Positions 43,322 to 52,919 of a stretch of DNA of 64,000 nucleotides are shown piece after piece (positions within the stretch are counted from its first letter, which is position 1; every line of letters starts with the position of its first letter). Source of the DNA: Phascolarctobacterium sp. Lineage in GTDB: Bacteria; Bacillota; Negativicutes; Acidaminococcales; Acidaminococcaceae. The stretch lies in the NCBI GenBank assembly GCA_030531205.1, contig JAUNOC010000003.1, positions 110,800 through 174,799 on the forward strand, written 5' to 3'. The notes below the pieces were generated by a model. That model saw only the letters and a list, made by a program, of their open reading frames with translations. It did not search any database and was not told the origin of the DNA. A program made the position numbers and the translations under genes.

Positions 43322-43657
43322 TTAACCTTGGGTTACGATACGGATATTGTCCACTTTGAAGACCTTTGCCAAGTCCTTCAATGCTTCACGCTCCAAATTG
43401 GTGCGGTGCAGTTCGCTTTCTGCCACGATGAGCATTCTTGTATCTGCATAGTTGATATTGTGAATTTTGCTGATGAGGCGTTTGAATTTTTCTTCCCCCA
43501 TCACTTTTTTTAATTCCACAAGTTTTTCAAATACTGCGGGTTTTTCTTTTTGCATTCTTTTTTCCAAGGGGCTGAAAGGTATGGTTACAACCGCCGCATC
43601 CCTTGCCAGGACAAAGTTTTCCTCGCCTTCGCCTGGTACTACTAAATCGTCACGCAT
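43322..43657 (-). CDS. Small conserved-looking protein, possibly DnaA domain I-like
   Basis: 111 residues, not securely recognised. The C-terminal half, with TRMLIVAESELHRTNLEREALKD-like content and VFKVDNIRIVTQ, loosely resembles the N-terminal domain of DnaA: a long helix followed by beta strands with the residues that precede the AAA+ part there. The rest is charged. It has its own strong promoter and an AAAGGAGA site and lies immediately upstream of tRNA-Pro. The DnaA-like reading is a guess from pattern only. Confidence 0.6.
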   Translation of the reverse strand: MRDDLVVPGEGEENFVLARDAAVVTIPFSPLEKRMQKEKPAVFEKLVELKKVMGEEKFKRLISKIHNINYADTRMLIVAESELHRTNLEREALKDLAKVFKVDNIRIVTQG

Positions 43658-43691
43658 TTTTATCTCCTTTAGCTATGTTATCAGTGCCTAT

Positions 43692-43720
43692 ATTATAAAT
43701 CACACTTGGGGCTTCGTCAA
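43692..43720 (-). promoter_or_regulatory. Promoter of the 111-residue gene
   Basis: On the - strand TTGACG (43720-43715) and TATAAT (43697-43692) have a 17-bp spacer, about 35 bp upstream of the start codon. Confidence 0.75.
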
Positions 43721-43737
43721 GATTTCAATGTATAGTC

Positions 43738-43766
43738 TTGTTTTTTTTTGCATTTTTATATATAAT
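43738..43766 (+). promoter_or_regulatory. Promoter of tyrS
   Basis: TTGTTT (43738-43743) and TATAAT (43761-43766) have a 17-bp spacer, with a GGAGG site and ATG 42 bp further on. The leader is too short for a T-box. Confidence 0.6.
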
Positions 43767-43807
43767 AAAGATTTAGTTAAAATCAATTAGTTTCATTGGA
43801 GGAGTGT

Positions 43808-45028
43808 ATGTCAGTTTATGATACGCTGAAAGAGCGTGGTTATTTGGCTCAGTTAAGCCATGAAGATGAGATTAAAGAACTTTTGGAAAAGGAAAAGATA
43901 ACCTTTTATATTGGGTTTGATCCAACTGCGGACAGTTTGCATGTGGGGCATTTTATTGCCATGATGGTTATGGCGCATATGCAAAGAGCAGGTCATCATC
44001 CTATTTGCCTTTTTGGCGGCGGTACGGGGATGGTGGGTGACCCTAGCGGCAAGGATTCCATGCGTCAAATGCTGACACCGGATTTTATCAATCACAATAT
44101 TGAATGTTTCAAAAAGCAGATGAGCCGGTTCATTGATTTTAGTGATGGTAAGGCCACGATGGTGAATAATGCGGACTGGCTGTTAAAGTTGAATTATGTG
44201 GATCTGCTTAGGGAAGTTGGTACTCATTTTACGGTGAACAGGATGCTGACAGCAGAGTGTTTCAAAAAGCGTTGGGAGAAGGGGCTTACTTTCTTTGAGT
44301 TTAACTATATGATTATGCAGGCCTATGATTTCTATACTTTGAATAAGAAGTACAATTGCGTTATGGAACTGGGAGGCGATGACCAGTGGAGCAATATGAT
44401 TGCCGGGGTGGAACTTGTACGGCGTAAGTCCGGCAAAAATGCTTTTTGTATGACTAACCGTTTGTTGACAACTTCCACCGGTGAAAAGATGGGCAAGACC
44501 GTGGGCGGCGCTTTGTGGCTGGATAAAGAAAAAACTAGTCCTTATGATTTTTATCAATATTGGAGAAATGTGGCGGATGCCGATGTGAAGAATTGTTTGG
44601 CTCTTTTGACATTTCTTCCTATGGAAGAAGTTAATCGTCTTGGCGATTTAAAGGATGCTGCCATTAATGATGCGAAAAAGGTGCTGGCTTTTGAGGTTAC
44701 GAAGTTGGTTCATGGTGAGGAAGAGGCAAAGAAGGCACAGGAAGCGGCAGAGGCATTGTTTTGTGGTGCAGGGGCATTGGACAATGTGCCGACTTTGAAT
44801 GTGGCGGAAAATGAGATTGATGGTCTTTTGATAGATTTCTTGGTTACAAACAAGGTATTCACTTCTAAGCGTGAGGCAAGGCAGATGATTACCCAAGGGG
44901 GGCTTTATGTGAATGACGCACCAGTAACGGATGCTATGCAGAAATTGTCAAAAGATTTGTTTGTGGATGATGGTGTGCTTGTCCGCAAGGGTAAGAAGAA
45001 ATATTACCGTCTGGTTTTGAATAAATAA
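43808..45028 (+). CDS. tyrS: Tyrosyl-tRNA synthetase
   Basis: Class I aminoacyl-tRNA synthetase, 406 residues from the ATG at 43808; the in-frame ATG-like codon four codons earlier overlaps the GGAGG site. The HIGH-type motif is HVGH in [13 protein letters not shown], and the KMSKS-type motif is KMGKT. The C-terminal S4 RNA-binding domain starts near [18 protein letters not shown]. The YMIMQAYDF and [12 protein letters not shown] motifs place it in the bacterial TyrRS group with KMGKT rather than KFGKT. Confidence 0.95.
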   Translation: MSVYDTLKERGYLAQLSHEDEIKELLEKEKITFYIGFDPTADSLHVGHFIAMMVMAHMQRAGHHPICLFGGGTGMVGDPSGKDSMRQMLTPDFINHNIECFKKQMSRFIDFSDGKATMVNNADWLLKLNYVDLLREVGTHFTVNRMLTAECFKKRWEKGLTFFEFNYMIMQAYDFYTLNKKYNCVMELGGDDQWSNMIAGVELVRRKSGKNAFCMTNRLLTTSTGEKMGKTVGGALWLDKEKTSPYDFYQYWRNVADADVKNCLALLTFLPMEEVNRLGDLKDAAINDAKKVLAFEVTKLVHGEEEAKKAQEAAEALFCGAGALDNVPTLNVAENEIDGLLIDFLVTNKVFTSKREARQMITQGGLYVNDAPVTDAMQKLSKDLFVDDGVLVRKGKKKYYRLVLNK

Positions 45029-45048
45029 TTGTTGCGAGGAGGAGCAAG

Positions 45049-46350
45049 ATGAGTTTGAGCAAAATATTGCCAATTGGTCTGATGTTGTTTTCGTTCTTTT
45101 TCGGTGCAGGAAATTTGATTTTTCCGCCTATTTTGGGACAAATGGCAGGTGACAGCATTACACCGGCAACCATTGGTTTTTGTTTAAGTGGTGTTGGTTT
45201 GCCAGTGCTTGGGGTTTTTGTAATGGCGATTAACCATTTCCGTCATCCCGATGAGGTGGGTATGCCCGCTGGAAAAATGTTTTCCCGTGTGGTGATTATT
45301 CTTTGTGCATTGAGCATTGGTCCGCTTTTTGCGATTCCACGTACTTGTGCAACTTCTTTCAGCGTAGGTTTTCTGCCTTTGCTGAGTTCTGATACTGAAG
45401 TTTGGGGGCTTTTTGTTTATTCCGTAATTTATTTCTTGATAACTTTGTGGATGGTTATGAAACCAAGCCGTATTCTTGATGTGTGTGGCAAGTTGATGGC
45501 TCCGTTGCTTTTGTTGTTGCTGGTTGTTTTGGTGGCGGCAGTAATCAGCAGTCCTATGGGCGCTATTGGCAAGGTAACTGATTCTTATGCGGTAGCACCT
45601 TTGGTTAAGGGCGTGTTTGAAGGTTATAACACTATGGATGCTCTTTGCTCTTTGCTTTTTGGCGCAGCAGTAGTGGCAGCTATTCAGGATTTGGGAATTC
45701 AGTCAGAAAATAAATTGCAAAAGTCCACTGTTTTTGCTGGTATAATTGCGGGTATTGCTTTAACTTTGATTTATGCGGCTCTCAGTTATGTTGGGGCACA
45801 GAGCGTGTCTGTACTGGGTATGGTTGATAATGGTGCGGTGCTGGTTCAGAAGGTTACTTACGGTTATTTCGGTTCCTTTGGTGCGGTGATTATTGCCATG
45901 ACTTTCTTTTTGGCATGTGTTACCACCAGTGTGGGATTGGTTACTAGTATTTCTGCATATTTTCATAGTTTTATGGGAGAGAAATGCAGTTATGAAAAAA
46001 TTGCTATTGTGGTTATTATTTTCAGCACGGTGGTGGCTAACTTTGGGTTAAGCAATATTATCAAATATAGTATTCCTATGCTGGTAATGCTGTATCCTAT
46101 TATCATTGTGATGATTTTACTCAATATTTTTCCCGGTTTGTTCCGTCGCAACAAGAGCGTTTTCCGTGGGGCTTTGTGGCTGACCACTTTGGTGGCAATT
46201 AATGACGGACTTTGTTGTATGGGGATTAAGGTTTTTGCTTCCTGTTTTAGTTGGTTGCCGTTTTACGATATGGGATTGGGCTGGGTAGTGCCTGCTGTGG
46301 TAGGGGCTTTAATTGGTTTTGCAGATGCTTTGTGTAGATGTCGCAATTAA
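45049..46350 (+). CDS. brnQ: Branched-chain amino acid carrier (LIVCS family)
   Basis: Sodium-coupled Leu/Ile/Val symporter in the inner membrane, 433 residues with about 12 hydrophobic segments. The family N-terminus FFGAGNLIFPPILGQMAG is diagnostic, with GPLFAIPRTCATSF in the next helices and AYFHSFMG later. A GAGGAGG site precedes the ATG. Its last 26 bases overlap the start of priA. Confidence 0.93.
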   Translation: MSLSKILPIGLMLFSFFFGAGNLIFPPILGQMAGDSITPATIGFCLSGVGLPVLGVFVMAINHFRHPDEVGMPAGKMFSRVVIILCALSIGPLFAIPRTCATSFSVGFLPLLSSDTEVWGLFVYSVIYFLITLWMVMKPSRILDVCGKLMAPLLLLLLVVLVAAVISSPMGAIGKVTDSYAVAPLVKGVFEGYNTMDALCSLLFGAAVVAAIQDLGIQSENKLQKSTVFAGIIAGIALTLIYAALSYVGAQSVSVLGMVDNGAVLVQKVTYGYFGSFGAVIIAMTFFLACVTTSVGLVTSISAYFHSFMGEKCSYEKIAIVVIIFSTVVANFGLSNIIKYSIPMLVMLYPIIIVMILLNIFPGLFRRNKSVFRGALWLTTLVAINDGLCCMGIKVFASCFSWLPFYDMGLGWVVPAVVGALIGFADALCRCRN

Positions 46351-48520
46351 TTTACCGATAAAAAATCTTTTCCGTCAGTACACTTACATGGTGCCTGACG
46401 AGTTCAGTTTTTTGGATGTGGGCTGGCGGTGCGTGGTAAGTTTCGGTAATCAGATCGTGGAGGGGTTCGTGGTGGGACGGGTACCCGCTCCTGCTGCTAT
46501 GGATAAATTAAAACCTGTTCAACAGGTTTTGGGAACTGAACCATGGTTTGATCAGGAAATGCTTAGCACAGCAAAATGGCTTGCGGAATATTATATGTGT
46601 TCTTTGGCAGAGGCCATGCGGTTGTTTGTGCCGGGCAGGACTTCTGTGAAGATGAAGGAAAAAACTGTTTTGGCTTATACCATTACAGAGAGCGGCAGAA
46701 GTGCTTTGGCAGAGGGGGATAACAGGGCAAAAGCCCAGATGCTTGCTTTAGAAATTTTGGCTGGAAGTCAGACGGCTTTGACTGCCAATGAATTAGCTAG
46801 TAAAAAAGTAAGTCAGGCAATATTGCGTGCTTTGGCAGAAAAAGGTCAGGTGGCAGTATCAGAAAAAAGAATTCTTAGGGATTCTTATGCAAATAAAGTT
46901 GGAACGGATGAAACATTATCACTAACAGACGAACAACAGCATGCTGTTGACCGTATTACCAATTCGCTTACAGAGAGAAAAGCAGATATTTATCTTTTGC
47001 GGGGAATTACAGGCAGCGGTAAAACAGAAGTATATCTTCGGGTAACGGCTGAGGCATTGCAAGCCAATAAACAAGTTTTAATTCTTGTGCCGGAAATAGC
47101 ATTGACGGCACAATTAGTGGATAGATTTAAGGCACGCTTTGGCGGGCAAATTGCTGTGGCACATTCAAAATTGAGCCGTAATGAACGGGGGGATGTGTGG
47201 TATAGGATGCGTAACGGGGAAGCAAGAATTTTAATCGGTGTACGCAGTGCAGTGTTTGCTCCGTTTCAAAATTTAGGTCTGATTGTTATTGACGAGGAGC
47301 ATGAGACAAGTTACAAGCAGGAAGAAAGACCTAACTATGATGCCCGTATGGTGGCGGCACAAAGATGTAAAAATGCCAAAGCAGTTTTGGTGTTGGGAAG
47401 TGCTACACCTTCTTTAGAAACATATTACCATGCCCAAAAGGGTGATTATCAGGAATTAGTTTTATCCAAGCGGCCTTTGGGGCAACCTTTGCCCCAGGTG
47501 GAAATTGTGGATATGCGGCAGGAACTGGCGGACAAAAATTATGGAGTGCTTTCCCGTAAATTAAAACGGGAGTTGCAGAATTTGGTTCAGGGGGATGAGC
47601 AGGCCATTGTGCTGTTGAACAGGCGTGGTTATTCCACCTTTGTAATGTGCAGGGATTGCGGTTACACGGTGGTGTGCGACCATTGCGCAGTGGCTATGGT
47701 GTATCATACGGCGGGAAATAATCTCCGTTGTCACTATTGCGGCAAGACCTTGCCCGTGCCTCAGGAGTGTCCCCAGTGTCATTCCAAGAGGATTAAATAT
47801 TTTGGCACGGGTACACAGAAGGCAGAGGAAGAATTGGGAACTGTGGAAGGTTTGAACCCTTTGCGGATGGACCAGGATTCCACCAGAGCAAAATTTGCCC
47901 ATGAAGAAATTATGAGTGAATTCAAAAGCGGTAAATACAATGCTTTGGTGGGAACGCAGATGGTTGCCAAAGGTCACGATATACCCAGAGTAACATTGGT
48001 AGGAATTTTGAGCGCGGACAGTTCATTGCGTTTGCCGGACTACAGGGCAGGGGAACGGACTTTTGATTTGTTGACCCAGGCGACAGGCCGTGCAGGCAGG
48101 GGCAGTAAGCCGGGAAAAGTTATTTTCCAAACCTATGAAGCCCAAAGCAATGTGATGCAGCAGGCGGCGAAACAGGATTATAAAACCTTTGCTGCTTTAG
48201 AATTGCAGAACCGTAAGGAATACCGCTATCCGCCCTTTTGCCAAATGTTGAAATTAACTGTGCTGGACAGGGATGAGCAGAACGGTATCAATCTGGCAGA
48301 CCGGTTAGTGAATTTTCTCAGGACCAAGGAGAATGCGGAAAACAACATTGAAATAATGGGGCCTTTCCCCGCTTTGGTAGGAAAAGTACGTGATTATTAC
48401 CGGTTCAATGTTTTAGTTAAGGGTGAGGATTTAAGTTCGGTCAAGGCACAGATTATGCAAAGTGAGTTTAAGGATTTGCGGAATATATATTTTGATGTTG
48501 ACCCGGCATCAATAATTTGA
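46325..48520 (+). CDS. priA: Primosomal protein N', replication restart helicase
   Basis: 3'-5' helicase that reloads the replisome at stalled forks. About 731 residues from ATG 46325; an extension to 46313 is open but less likely. Walker A is GITGSGKTEVY and the DEAH-type box is DEEHETSYKQ. The zinc-binding domain has paired Cys motifs (CRDCGYTVVCDHC and CHYCGKTLPVPQECPQC). The helicase motif VGTQMVAKGHDIPRV follows, then the QATGRAGRG region. It overlaps brnQ and is the head of a long translation/signalling cluster. Confidence 0.94.
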   Translation: MLCVDVAINLPIKNLFRQYTYMVPDEFSFLDVGWRCVVSFGNQIVEGFVVGRVPAPAAMDKLKPVQQVLGTEPWFDQEMLSTAKWLAEYYMCSLAEAMRLFVPGRTSVKMKEKTVLAYTITESGRSALAEGDNRAKAQMLALEILAGSQTALTANELASKKVSQAILRALAEKGQVAVSEKRILRDSYANKVGTDETLSLTDEQQHAVDRITNSLTERKADIYLLRGITGSGKTEVYLRVTAEALQANKQVLILVPEIALTAQLVDRFKARFGGQIAVAHSKLSRNERGDVWYRMRNGEARILIGVRSAVFAPFQNLGLIVIDEEHETSYKQEERPNYDARMVAAQRCKNAKAVLVLGSATPSLETYYHAQKGDYQELVLSKRPLGQPLPQVEIVDMRQELADKNYGVLSRKLKRELQNLVQGDEQAIVLLNRRGYSTFVMCRDCGYTVVCDHCAVAMVYHTAGNNLRCHYCGKTLPVPQECPQCHSKRIKYFGTGTQKAEEELGTVEGLNPLRMDQDSTRAKFAHEEIMSEFKSGKYNALVGTQMVAKGHDIPRVTLVGILSADSSLRLPDYRAGERTFDLLTQATGRAGRGSKPGKVIFQTYEAQSNVMQQAAKQDYKTFAALELQNRKEYRYPPFCQMLKLTVLDRDEQNGINLADRLVNFLRTKENAENNIEIMGPFPALVGKVRDYYRFNVLVKGEDLSSVKAQIMQSEFKDLRNIYFDVDPASII

Positions 48521-48532
48521 TGGGAGCAGAAA

Positions 48533-49003
48533 ATGAGTGTAATGAAAGTTTTGGTGGCTGGCAACCCTCTGCTGAAAGAGGTTTCCAAGCCAGTGGAAAA
48601 AATTGATAAGCGCATTACCCGTCTTTTGAAAAATATGACGGAAACTATGTATGCTGAAAACGGTATTGGTTTGGCGGCACCTCAAATTGGGGAACTGAAG
48701 CGCATGGTGGTTATTGATATTGGTGATCATGTGGTGTATGAAATGATTAACCCGGTGATAACTAAGAAAGAGGGCAGTGTTGTTGGCTCTGAGGGGTGTC
48801 TTTCCGTACCTGATTTTACAGGTGATGTGGAACGGGCCGAATATGTGGAATGTGAGTTCACTAACCGTCAGGGTGAGAGAATGTTCTTGCAGGCACAGGG
48901 ACTTTTGGCCATTGCCATTCAGCATGAACTGGACCATTTGGACGGAATCCTTTTCATAGATAAGGCGGTTTCTTTAGTACCAAGACAAGATGAGCAAGTA
49001 TAA
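48533..49003 (+). CDS. def: Peptide deformylase
   Basis: Metalloenzyme that removes the N-formyl group from new proteins, 156 residues. The three family motifs are present: GIGLAAPQIG, EGCLSVPD and QHELDHLDG, the metal being held by the Cys and two His. A GGGAGC site precedes the ATG. It forms the conserved priA-def-fmt order. Confidence 0.96.
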   Translation: MSVMKVLVAGNPLLKEVSKPVEKIDKRITRLLKNMTETMYAENGIGLAAPQIGELKRMVVIDIGDHVVYEMINPVITKKEGSVVGSEGCLSVPDFTGDVERAEYVECEFTNRQGERMFLQAQGLLAIAIQHELDHLDGILFIDKAVSLVPRQDEQV

Positions 49004-49004
49004 A

Positions 49005-49928
49005 ATGCGAACAGTATTTATGGGTACCCCGGATTTCGCAGTAGAAATCTTGAGGGGAATTTTGGAAGCAAAAAAACATGAAGTGGTTGGAGTCGTAACC
49101 CAACCGGATAAGCCACAGGGCAGGAAGGGAATTTTGACCCCCAGTCCTGTAAAGGTTTTTGCTTTGGAACAGGGATTGAAAGTTTATCAGCCGCAAAAAG
49201 TTAAGGCGGATGATTTTGTTGAGATATTGAAGGATTTGGCACCTGAGGTGATGGTGGTGGCGGCTTACGGGCAGATTTTAAGCGAAGCGATTTTGAATTT
49301 GCCGAAATATGGCTGTATTAATGTTCATGGTTCGCTGCTGCCCAAGTATCGTGGGGCGGCACCGGTACAGTATGCCATTCTGAACGGGGACAAGGAAACT
49401 GGTGTAACCGTTATGCAAATGGATAAGGGAATGGATACGGGGGATATGCTCTCCAAGGTAGTTGTTCCTATCGGGGAAGACATGACTACTGGGGAACTGA
49501 TGAAGAAATTGGCACAGGTTGGCAGTAGGGCTTTAGTGGAAATGTTGGATAAATTGGTAAATAATGAGGTGGTTGCAGAACCTCAAAAAGATGAGGAAGC
49601 AACCTATACTCACTTGATAAAACGGGAAATGGAAGTGCTGGACTGGCAGGAAACAGCGGCACAGATACATAATAAAATCCGTGCTTTGAATCCTGCACCC
49701 GGCGCTTACGCAATTTTGCCCAATGGCAAGCATTTGAAGATTTGGCAGAGTAAAATTGTGGAAGGAATTGGGGTTCCCGGTAAAATTTTAAAGGTGGAAA
49801 AAGATGGTTTTGTAGTGGCCTGCGGAGCAGGAGCGTTGAAAATTTTACAGGTGCAACCTGAAGGGAAAAAGCCCATGGGAGCAAAAGATTTTCTTAACGG
49901 CGGAGCAGTTAAGGATTCTTTGGTGTAA
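49005..49928 (+). CDS. fmt: Methionyl-tRNA formyltransferase
   Basis: Transfers a formyl group to the initiator Met-tRNA. 307 residues from ATG 49005, one base after the def stop; an alternative ATG at 48990 would overlap def. The start MRTVFMGTPDFAVEIL matches the usual N-terminus. The catalytic motif NVHGSLLPKYRGAAP is intact, and a C-terminal tRNA-binding domain follows from about residue 205. Confidence 0.95.
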   Translation: MRTVFMGTPDFAVEILRGILEAKKHEVVGVVTQPDKPQGRKGILTPSPVKVFALEQGLKVYQPQKVKADDFVEILKDLAPEVMVVAAYGQILSEAILNLPKYGCINVHGSLLPKYRGAAPVQYAILNGDKETGVTVMQMDKGMDTGDMLSKVVVPIGEDMTTGELMKKLAQVGSRALVEMLDKLVNNEVVAEPQKDEEATYTHLIKREMEVLDWQETAAQIHNKIRALNPAPGAYAILPNGKHLKIWQSKIVEGIGVPGKILKVEKDGFVVACGAGALKILQVQPEGKKPMGAKDFLNGGAVKDSLV

Positions 49929-49934
49929 GCAGAA

Positions 49935-50492
49935 ATGAGCAGGCAATATCAGTCTAATTGCATATTGTTGCAACGCCGTCTGTTGAATTATGTTTATCCT
50001 GTGATTTACTTGTTCGGGAGAATGTTCGGAGTAAAAAGGGAAACTTTGGAATTGTGGTATATTCGTAGGAGCAACGCTTTGAATCAGTCCTGTGAATACC
50101 ATGTTCCGGCGGAGAAAATATTGCTTTTGGTGCCCCATTGTCTGCAAAGGGACAGTTGTGAACACAAGATTACAAGACATATAGATAACTGTGAGCAATG
50201 TGGCGGTTGTAAAATCGGCGCTTTGCTGGCTTTAAGAAATAGGTATGGTTTTCATTTGGAAGCCGCAACGGGGGGAACTTTAGCAAGACAACTGGTAAAG
50301 CAATATACCCCGGAAGTTATTGTGGCGGTGGCTTGTCACCGTGATTTGGCAAGTGGACTGATGGATGTTTTTCCTTTGCCGGTTATTGGCATTCTGAATG
50401 AGCGTCCCTTCGGACCTTGTTTCAATACGGATGTGAATTTGCTCAGTGTTCAAGGTGCTGTGGATAAATTCTTGGGAGTACGGCATGAATAG
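49935..50492 (+). CDS. DUF116-family protein
   Basis: 185 residues with the Cys-rich core of DUF116: LVPHCLQRDSCEH, then CEQCGGCKIGALLAL, and later VAVACHRDLASGLMD. The spaced Cys residues suggest a metal or iron-sulphur site (inference). An N-terminal hydrophobic or amphipathic segment lies at about residues 15-35. In many Firmicutes the gene sits between fmt and rsmB as here, so a link to translation is suspected, but no function is established to my knowledge. It overlaps rsmB by eight bases. Confidence 0.88.
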   Translation: MSRQYQSNCILLQRRLLNYVYPVIYLFGRMFGVKRETLELWYIRRSNALNQSCEYHVPAEKILLLVPHCLQRDSCEHKITRHIDNCEQCGGCKIGALLALRNRYGFHLEAATGGTLARQLVKQYTPEVIVAVACHRDLASGLMDVFPLPVIGILNERPFGPCFNTDVNLLSVQGAVDKFLGVRHE

Positions 50493-51801
50493 TACAAGGG
50501 AAACAGCAGTACGCCTGGTGGAGCAGGTTTGTAACGGAGGAGCATATACCAATTTGCTTTTGAGCAAATATCTTCGGGAGAATAACCTGACCGATTTGGA
50601 CAGAAGGTTTTTGACAGAGTTGGTTTATGGAACGGTTAAAGCGTGGGGAACATTGGACTGGTATTTAGCTAAGTTCGTTAATCAACCTTTGAATAAAATT
50701 GAACCACTGGTATTGTCTGATTTGCGTGTGGCAGTTTTTCAAATCCTATATTTGGAAAAGGTGCCGGCATCTGCAGCGGTTAATGAGGCAGTGGAACTTG
50801 CCAAGAAACTTGCTAATCCCGGTGCGGCAAAATTAGTGAATGGTGTCTTAAGAAATTTTCTGCGTCAGCAGAAAGAAATAGAGTTTCCCCAAAATGAGGC
50901 AGAACGCATTGCTTTGACTCTTTGGCATCCTAAAGATTTGGTGAAAAAGTGGTTAAAATATTACGGTAGGGAGGAAACCATTGCCCTTTGTAATTTTAAT
51001 AACAGTTCTGCTCCTTTGTGTTTGCGGGTGAATACATTAAAAACTACGAAGGAACAATTAGGGGTTGAATTAGAAAAGTTAGGGGTAGAGTTTGTTTTCA
51101 GTAAATTGGCAAAGGATGGCATAGTTTGTAAGAAAATCCCTAACTTAGGGATGATGCTTGATAAATTGGCAGGACAGTTCTACATTCAGGATGAAAGCAG
51201 TATGCTGGTAGCAGAGTTGCTGGCACCTCAACCGGGGCAGAAAATTTTGGACTTGTGTGCGGCTCCAGGTGGTAAGACAACGCACATTACACAGATTATG
51301 AATAATCAGGGCAGTATTCTTGCCTGTGATATACATTCACATAAATTGCCTTTGATTGAAAATAATGCTCAGGGGCTGGGCATAAGTATTATTGAAACAA
51401 AACTTCATGATGCCACAGAGTTGAATGAAGAATTTATAGATAGTTTTGACGGAGTTCTGGTTGATGCTCCCTGTAGCGGATTAGGGGTGTTGCGGCGAAG
51501 AGCAGAGGCACGTTGGAAAAAAACAAGGGATGTTATAAAAGTTTTTCCGCCATTGCAAAGCAGTATTCTCAACAATGGGGCCAAGTATGTAAAGGAAAAT
51601 GGCAAACTGGTTTATAGTACCTGTACCATTGAGCAGAGCGAAAATCACTATGTGGTGGCGAAATTTTTGGAAGAACATCCAAATTTTAAATTAGTCAGTG
51701 AAAGACAACTGTTGCCTCAAAGGGATGGGGTGGACGGGTTTTATATGGCGTTACTAAGGCGTAAAGGACAGGGCATAGGGCGTAAAAGAATTAGTAATTA
51801 G
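50485..51801 (+). CDS. rsmB: 16S rRNA (cytosine-967 C5)-methyltransferase
   Basis: 438 residues from the ATG at 50485, with a GGGAG site; the frame is open back to 50446. Residues about 1-140 are the NusB-like RNA-binding domain and the rest is a Rossmann methyltransferase with LDLCAAPGGKTTHI. The two cysteines are present in DAPCSGLGVLRRR and YSTCTIEQSEN; the first is the general base/release Cys and the second the nucleophile. It closes the priA-def-fmt-DUF116 run. Confidence 0.94.
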   Translation: MNSTRETAVRLVEQVCNGGAYTNLLLSKYLRENNLTDLDRRFLTELVYGTVKAWGTLDWYLAKFVNQPLNKIEPLVLSDLRVAVFQILYLEKVPASAAVNEAVELAKKLANPGAAKLVNGVLRNFLRQQKEIEFPQNEAERIALTLWHPKDLVKKWLKYYGREETIALCNFNNSSAPLCLRVNTLKTTKEQLGVELEKLGVEFVFSKLAKDGIVCKKIPNLGMMLDKLAGQFYIQDESSMLVAELLAPQPGQKILDLCAAPGGKTTHITQIMNNQGSILACDIHSHKLPLIENNAQGLGISIIETKLHDATELNEEFIDSFDGVLVDAPCSGLGVLRRRAEARWKKTRDVIKVFPPLQSSILNNGAKYVKENGKLVYSTCTIEQSENHYVVAKFLEEHPNFKLVSERQLLPQRDGVDGFYMALLRRKGQGIGRKRISN

Positions 51802-51850
51802 CAATTGGTAATGAGCAATTGTGGTAAAATGTTCCTATAATTAGAACAAT
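51802..51850 (+). repeat. REP-like repeat, short copy between rsmB and rlmN
   Basis: AATTGGTAATGAGCAATTG is followed by the core TGGTAAAATGTTCC plus TATAATTA (51822-51843). TGTGGTAAAAT at its start also reads as an extended -10 box about 40 bp before rlmN, so this copy may double as a promoter. Confidence 0.6.
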
Positions 51851-51866
51851 TATTTTTTGGTTTGTC

Positions 51867-52919
51867 ATGGTTGAAATTTTTGGTTTAGAACTTGATAAAT
51901 TAATAGAAGAGTTCAAAAAGGTTGGGTTACCGGCATTTCGTGCTAAGCAGGTCTTTCAGTGGGTATACCAAAAGGCAGTATTTGATTTTTCACAGATGCG
52001 AAATATTAGTAAGGCGGATATGGAAAAATTAGCAAGTAATTTTTCCCTGTTGCCAGCGAAGATAAAGGTTTTGCAAGAACTGCAATCTCAAGATGGTATT
52101 ACCGGCAAATTTCTTTTAGAATTGGAAGACGGAGCTACGGTGGAAACAGTTCTTATGCATCATGACTATGGCTACAGTATTTGTGTATCCAGTCAGGTGG
52201 GGTGTGATATGCACTGTTCCTTTTGTGCCAGCGGACTTTTGGGATGTGTCCGTTCTTTGACCAAGGCAGAGATTTTAGTTCAGGTCTATATCTGCAATAA
52301 TCGGCTGAAGGATGGGAATGGTAAAGTAGCCCGTATTGTGGTTATGGGCAGTGGTGAGCCCATGTTGAATTTTGACAATGTTTTTGGAGCTTTAGAGTTT
52401 TTACATAGTGAAGATACGGCTAATATGAGTTACCGCAATATGACGGTTTCCACTTGTGGTGTTATTCCCGGTATTAAGCGGATGACGGAGTTGAACCATC
52501 CAATCAATTTGGCGATTAGTTTGCACGCAGTACGGGAAAATTTACGGACTGAGCTAATGCCGGTTAATAAGGCCTATCCATTTGTTTGGGTAATCGGAGT
52601 GGCGGAAGAATATGCAAAGGTTACGGGAAGGGAAGTAACTTACGAATATATTTTGATTAAGGATAAAAACGACAGTCAGGAAGATGCCAAACTGTTGGCA
52701 AATTTCCTGAAATTCAAACATGCCAGCGTGAATATTATTCCTGCTAACCCAGTGCCTGAACATGGTTGGGAAAGACCGGGAGCAATGCGAATTGATAAAT
52801 TCTTGACCGTGTTGAATAATAATCATATTAACGCAACTTTGCGTAAAGAAATGGGAACAGATATTAATGCGGCCTGTGGCCAGTTACGAAATAATTATTT
52901 GAAAGGAAAAAAGCTATGA
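51867..52919 (+). CDS. rlmN: Dual-specificity 23S rRNA/tRNA adenine-C2 methyltransferase
   Basis: Radical-SAM methyltransferase acting on A2503 of 23S rRNA and on A37 of some tRNAs, 350 residues. The cluster-binding motif is CDMHCSFC. The methyl-carrying Cys is in NAACGQLR near the C-terminus, and the second conserved Cys lies in STCGVIPG. It has MGSGEPMLNFD and SLHAVRENLR. No clear ribosome binding site precedes the ATG. It overlaps stp by four bases. Confidence 0.94.
   Translation: MVEIFGLELDKLIEEFKKVGLPAFRAKQVFQWVYQKAVFDFSQMRNISKADMEKLASNFSLLPAKIKVLQELQSQDGITGKFLLELEDGATVETVLMHHDYGYSICVSSQVGCDMHCSFCASGLLGCVRSLTKAEILVQVYICNNRLKDGNGKVARIVVMGSGEPMLNFDNVFGALEFLHSEDTANMSYRNMTVSTCGVIPGIKRMTELNHPINLAISLHAVRENLRTELMPVNKAYPFVWVIGVAEEYAKVTGREVTYEYILIKDKNDSQEDAKLLANFLKFKHASVNIIPANPVPEHGWERPGAMRIDKFLTVLNNNHINATLRKEMGTDINAACGQLRNNYLKGKKL

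Noticed and set aside
43658..43807. T-box leader for tyrS
   Set aside because: The gap is about 150 bp and divided between two promoters; no specifier hairpin, T-box sequence or antiterminator is visible.
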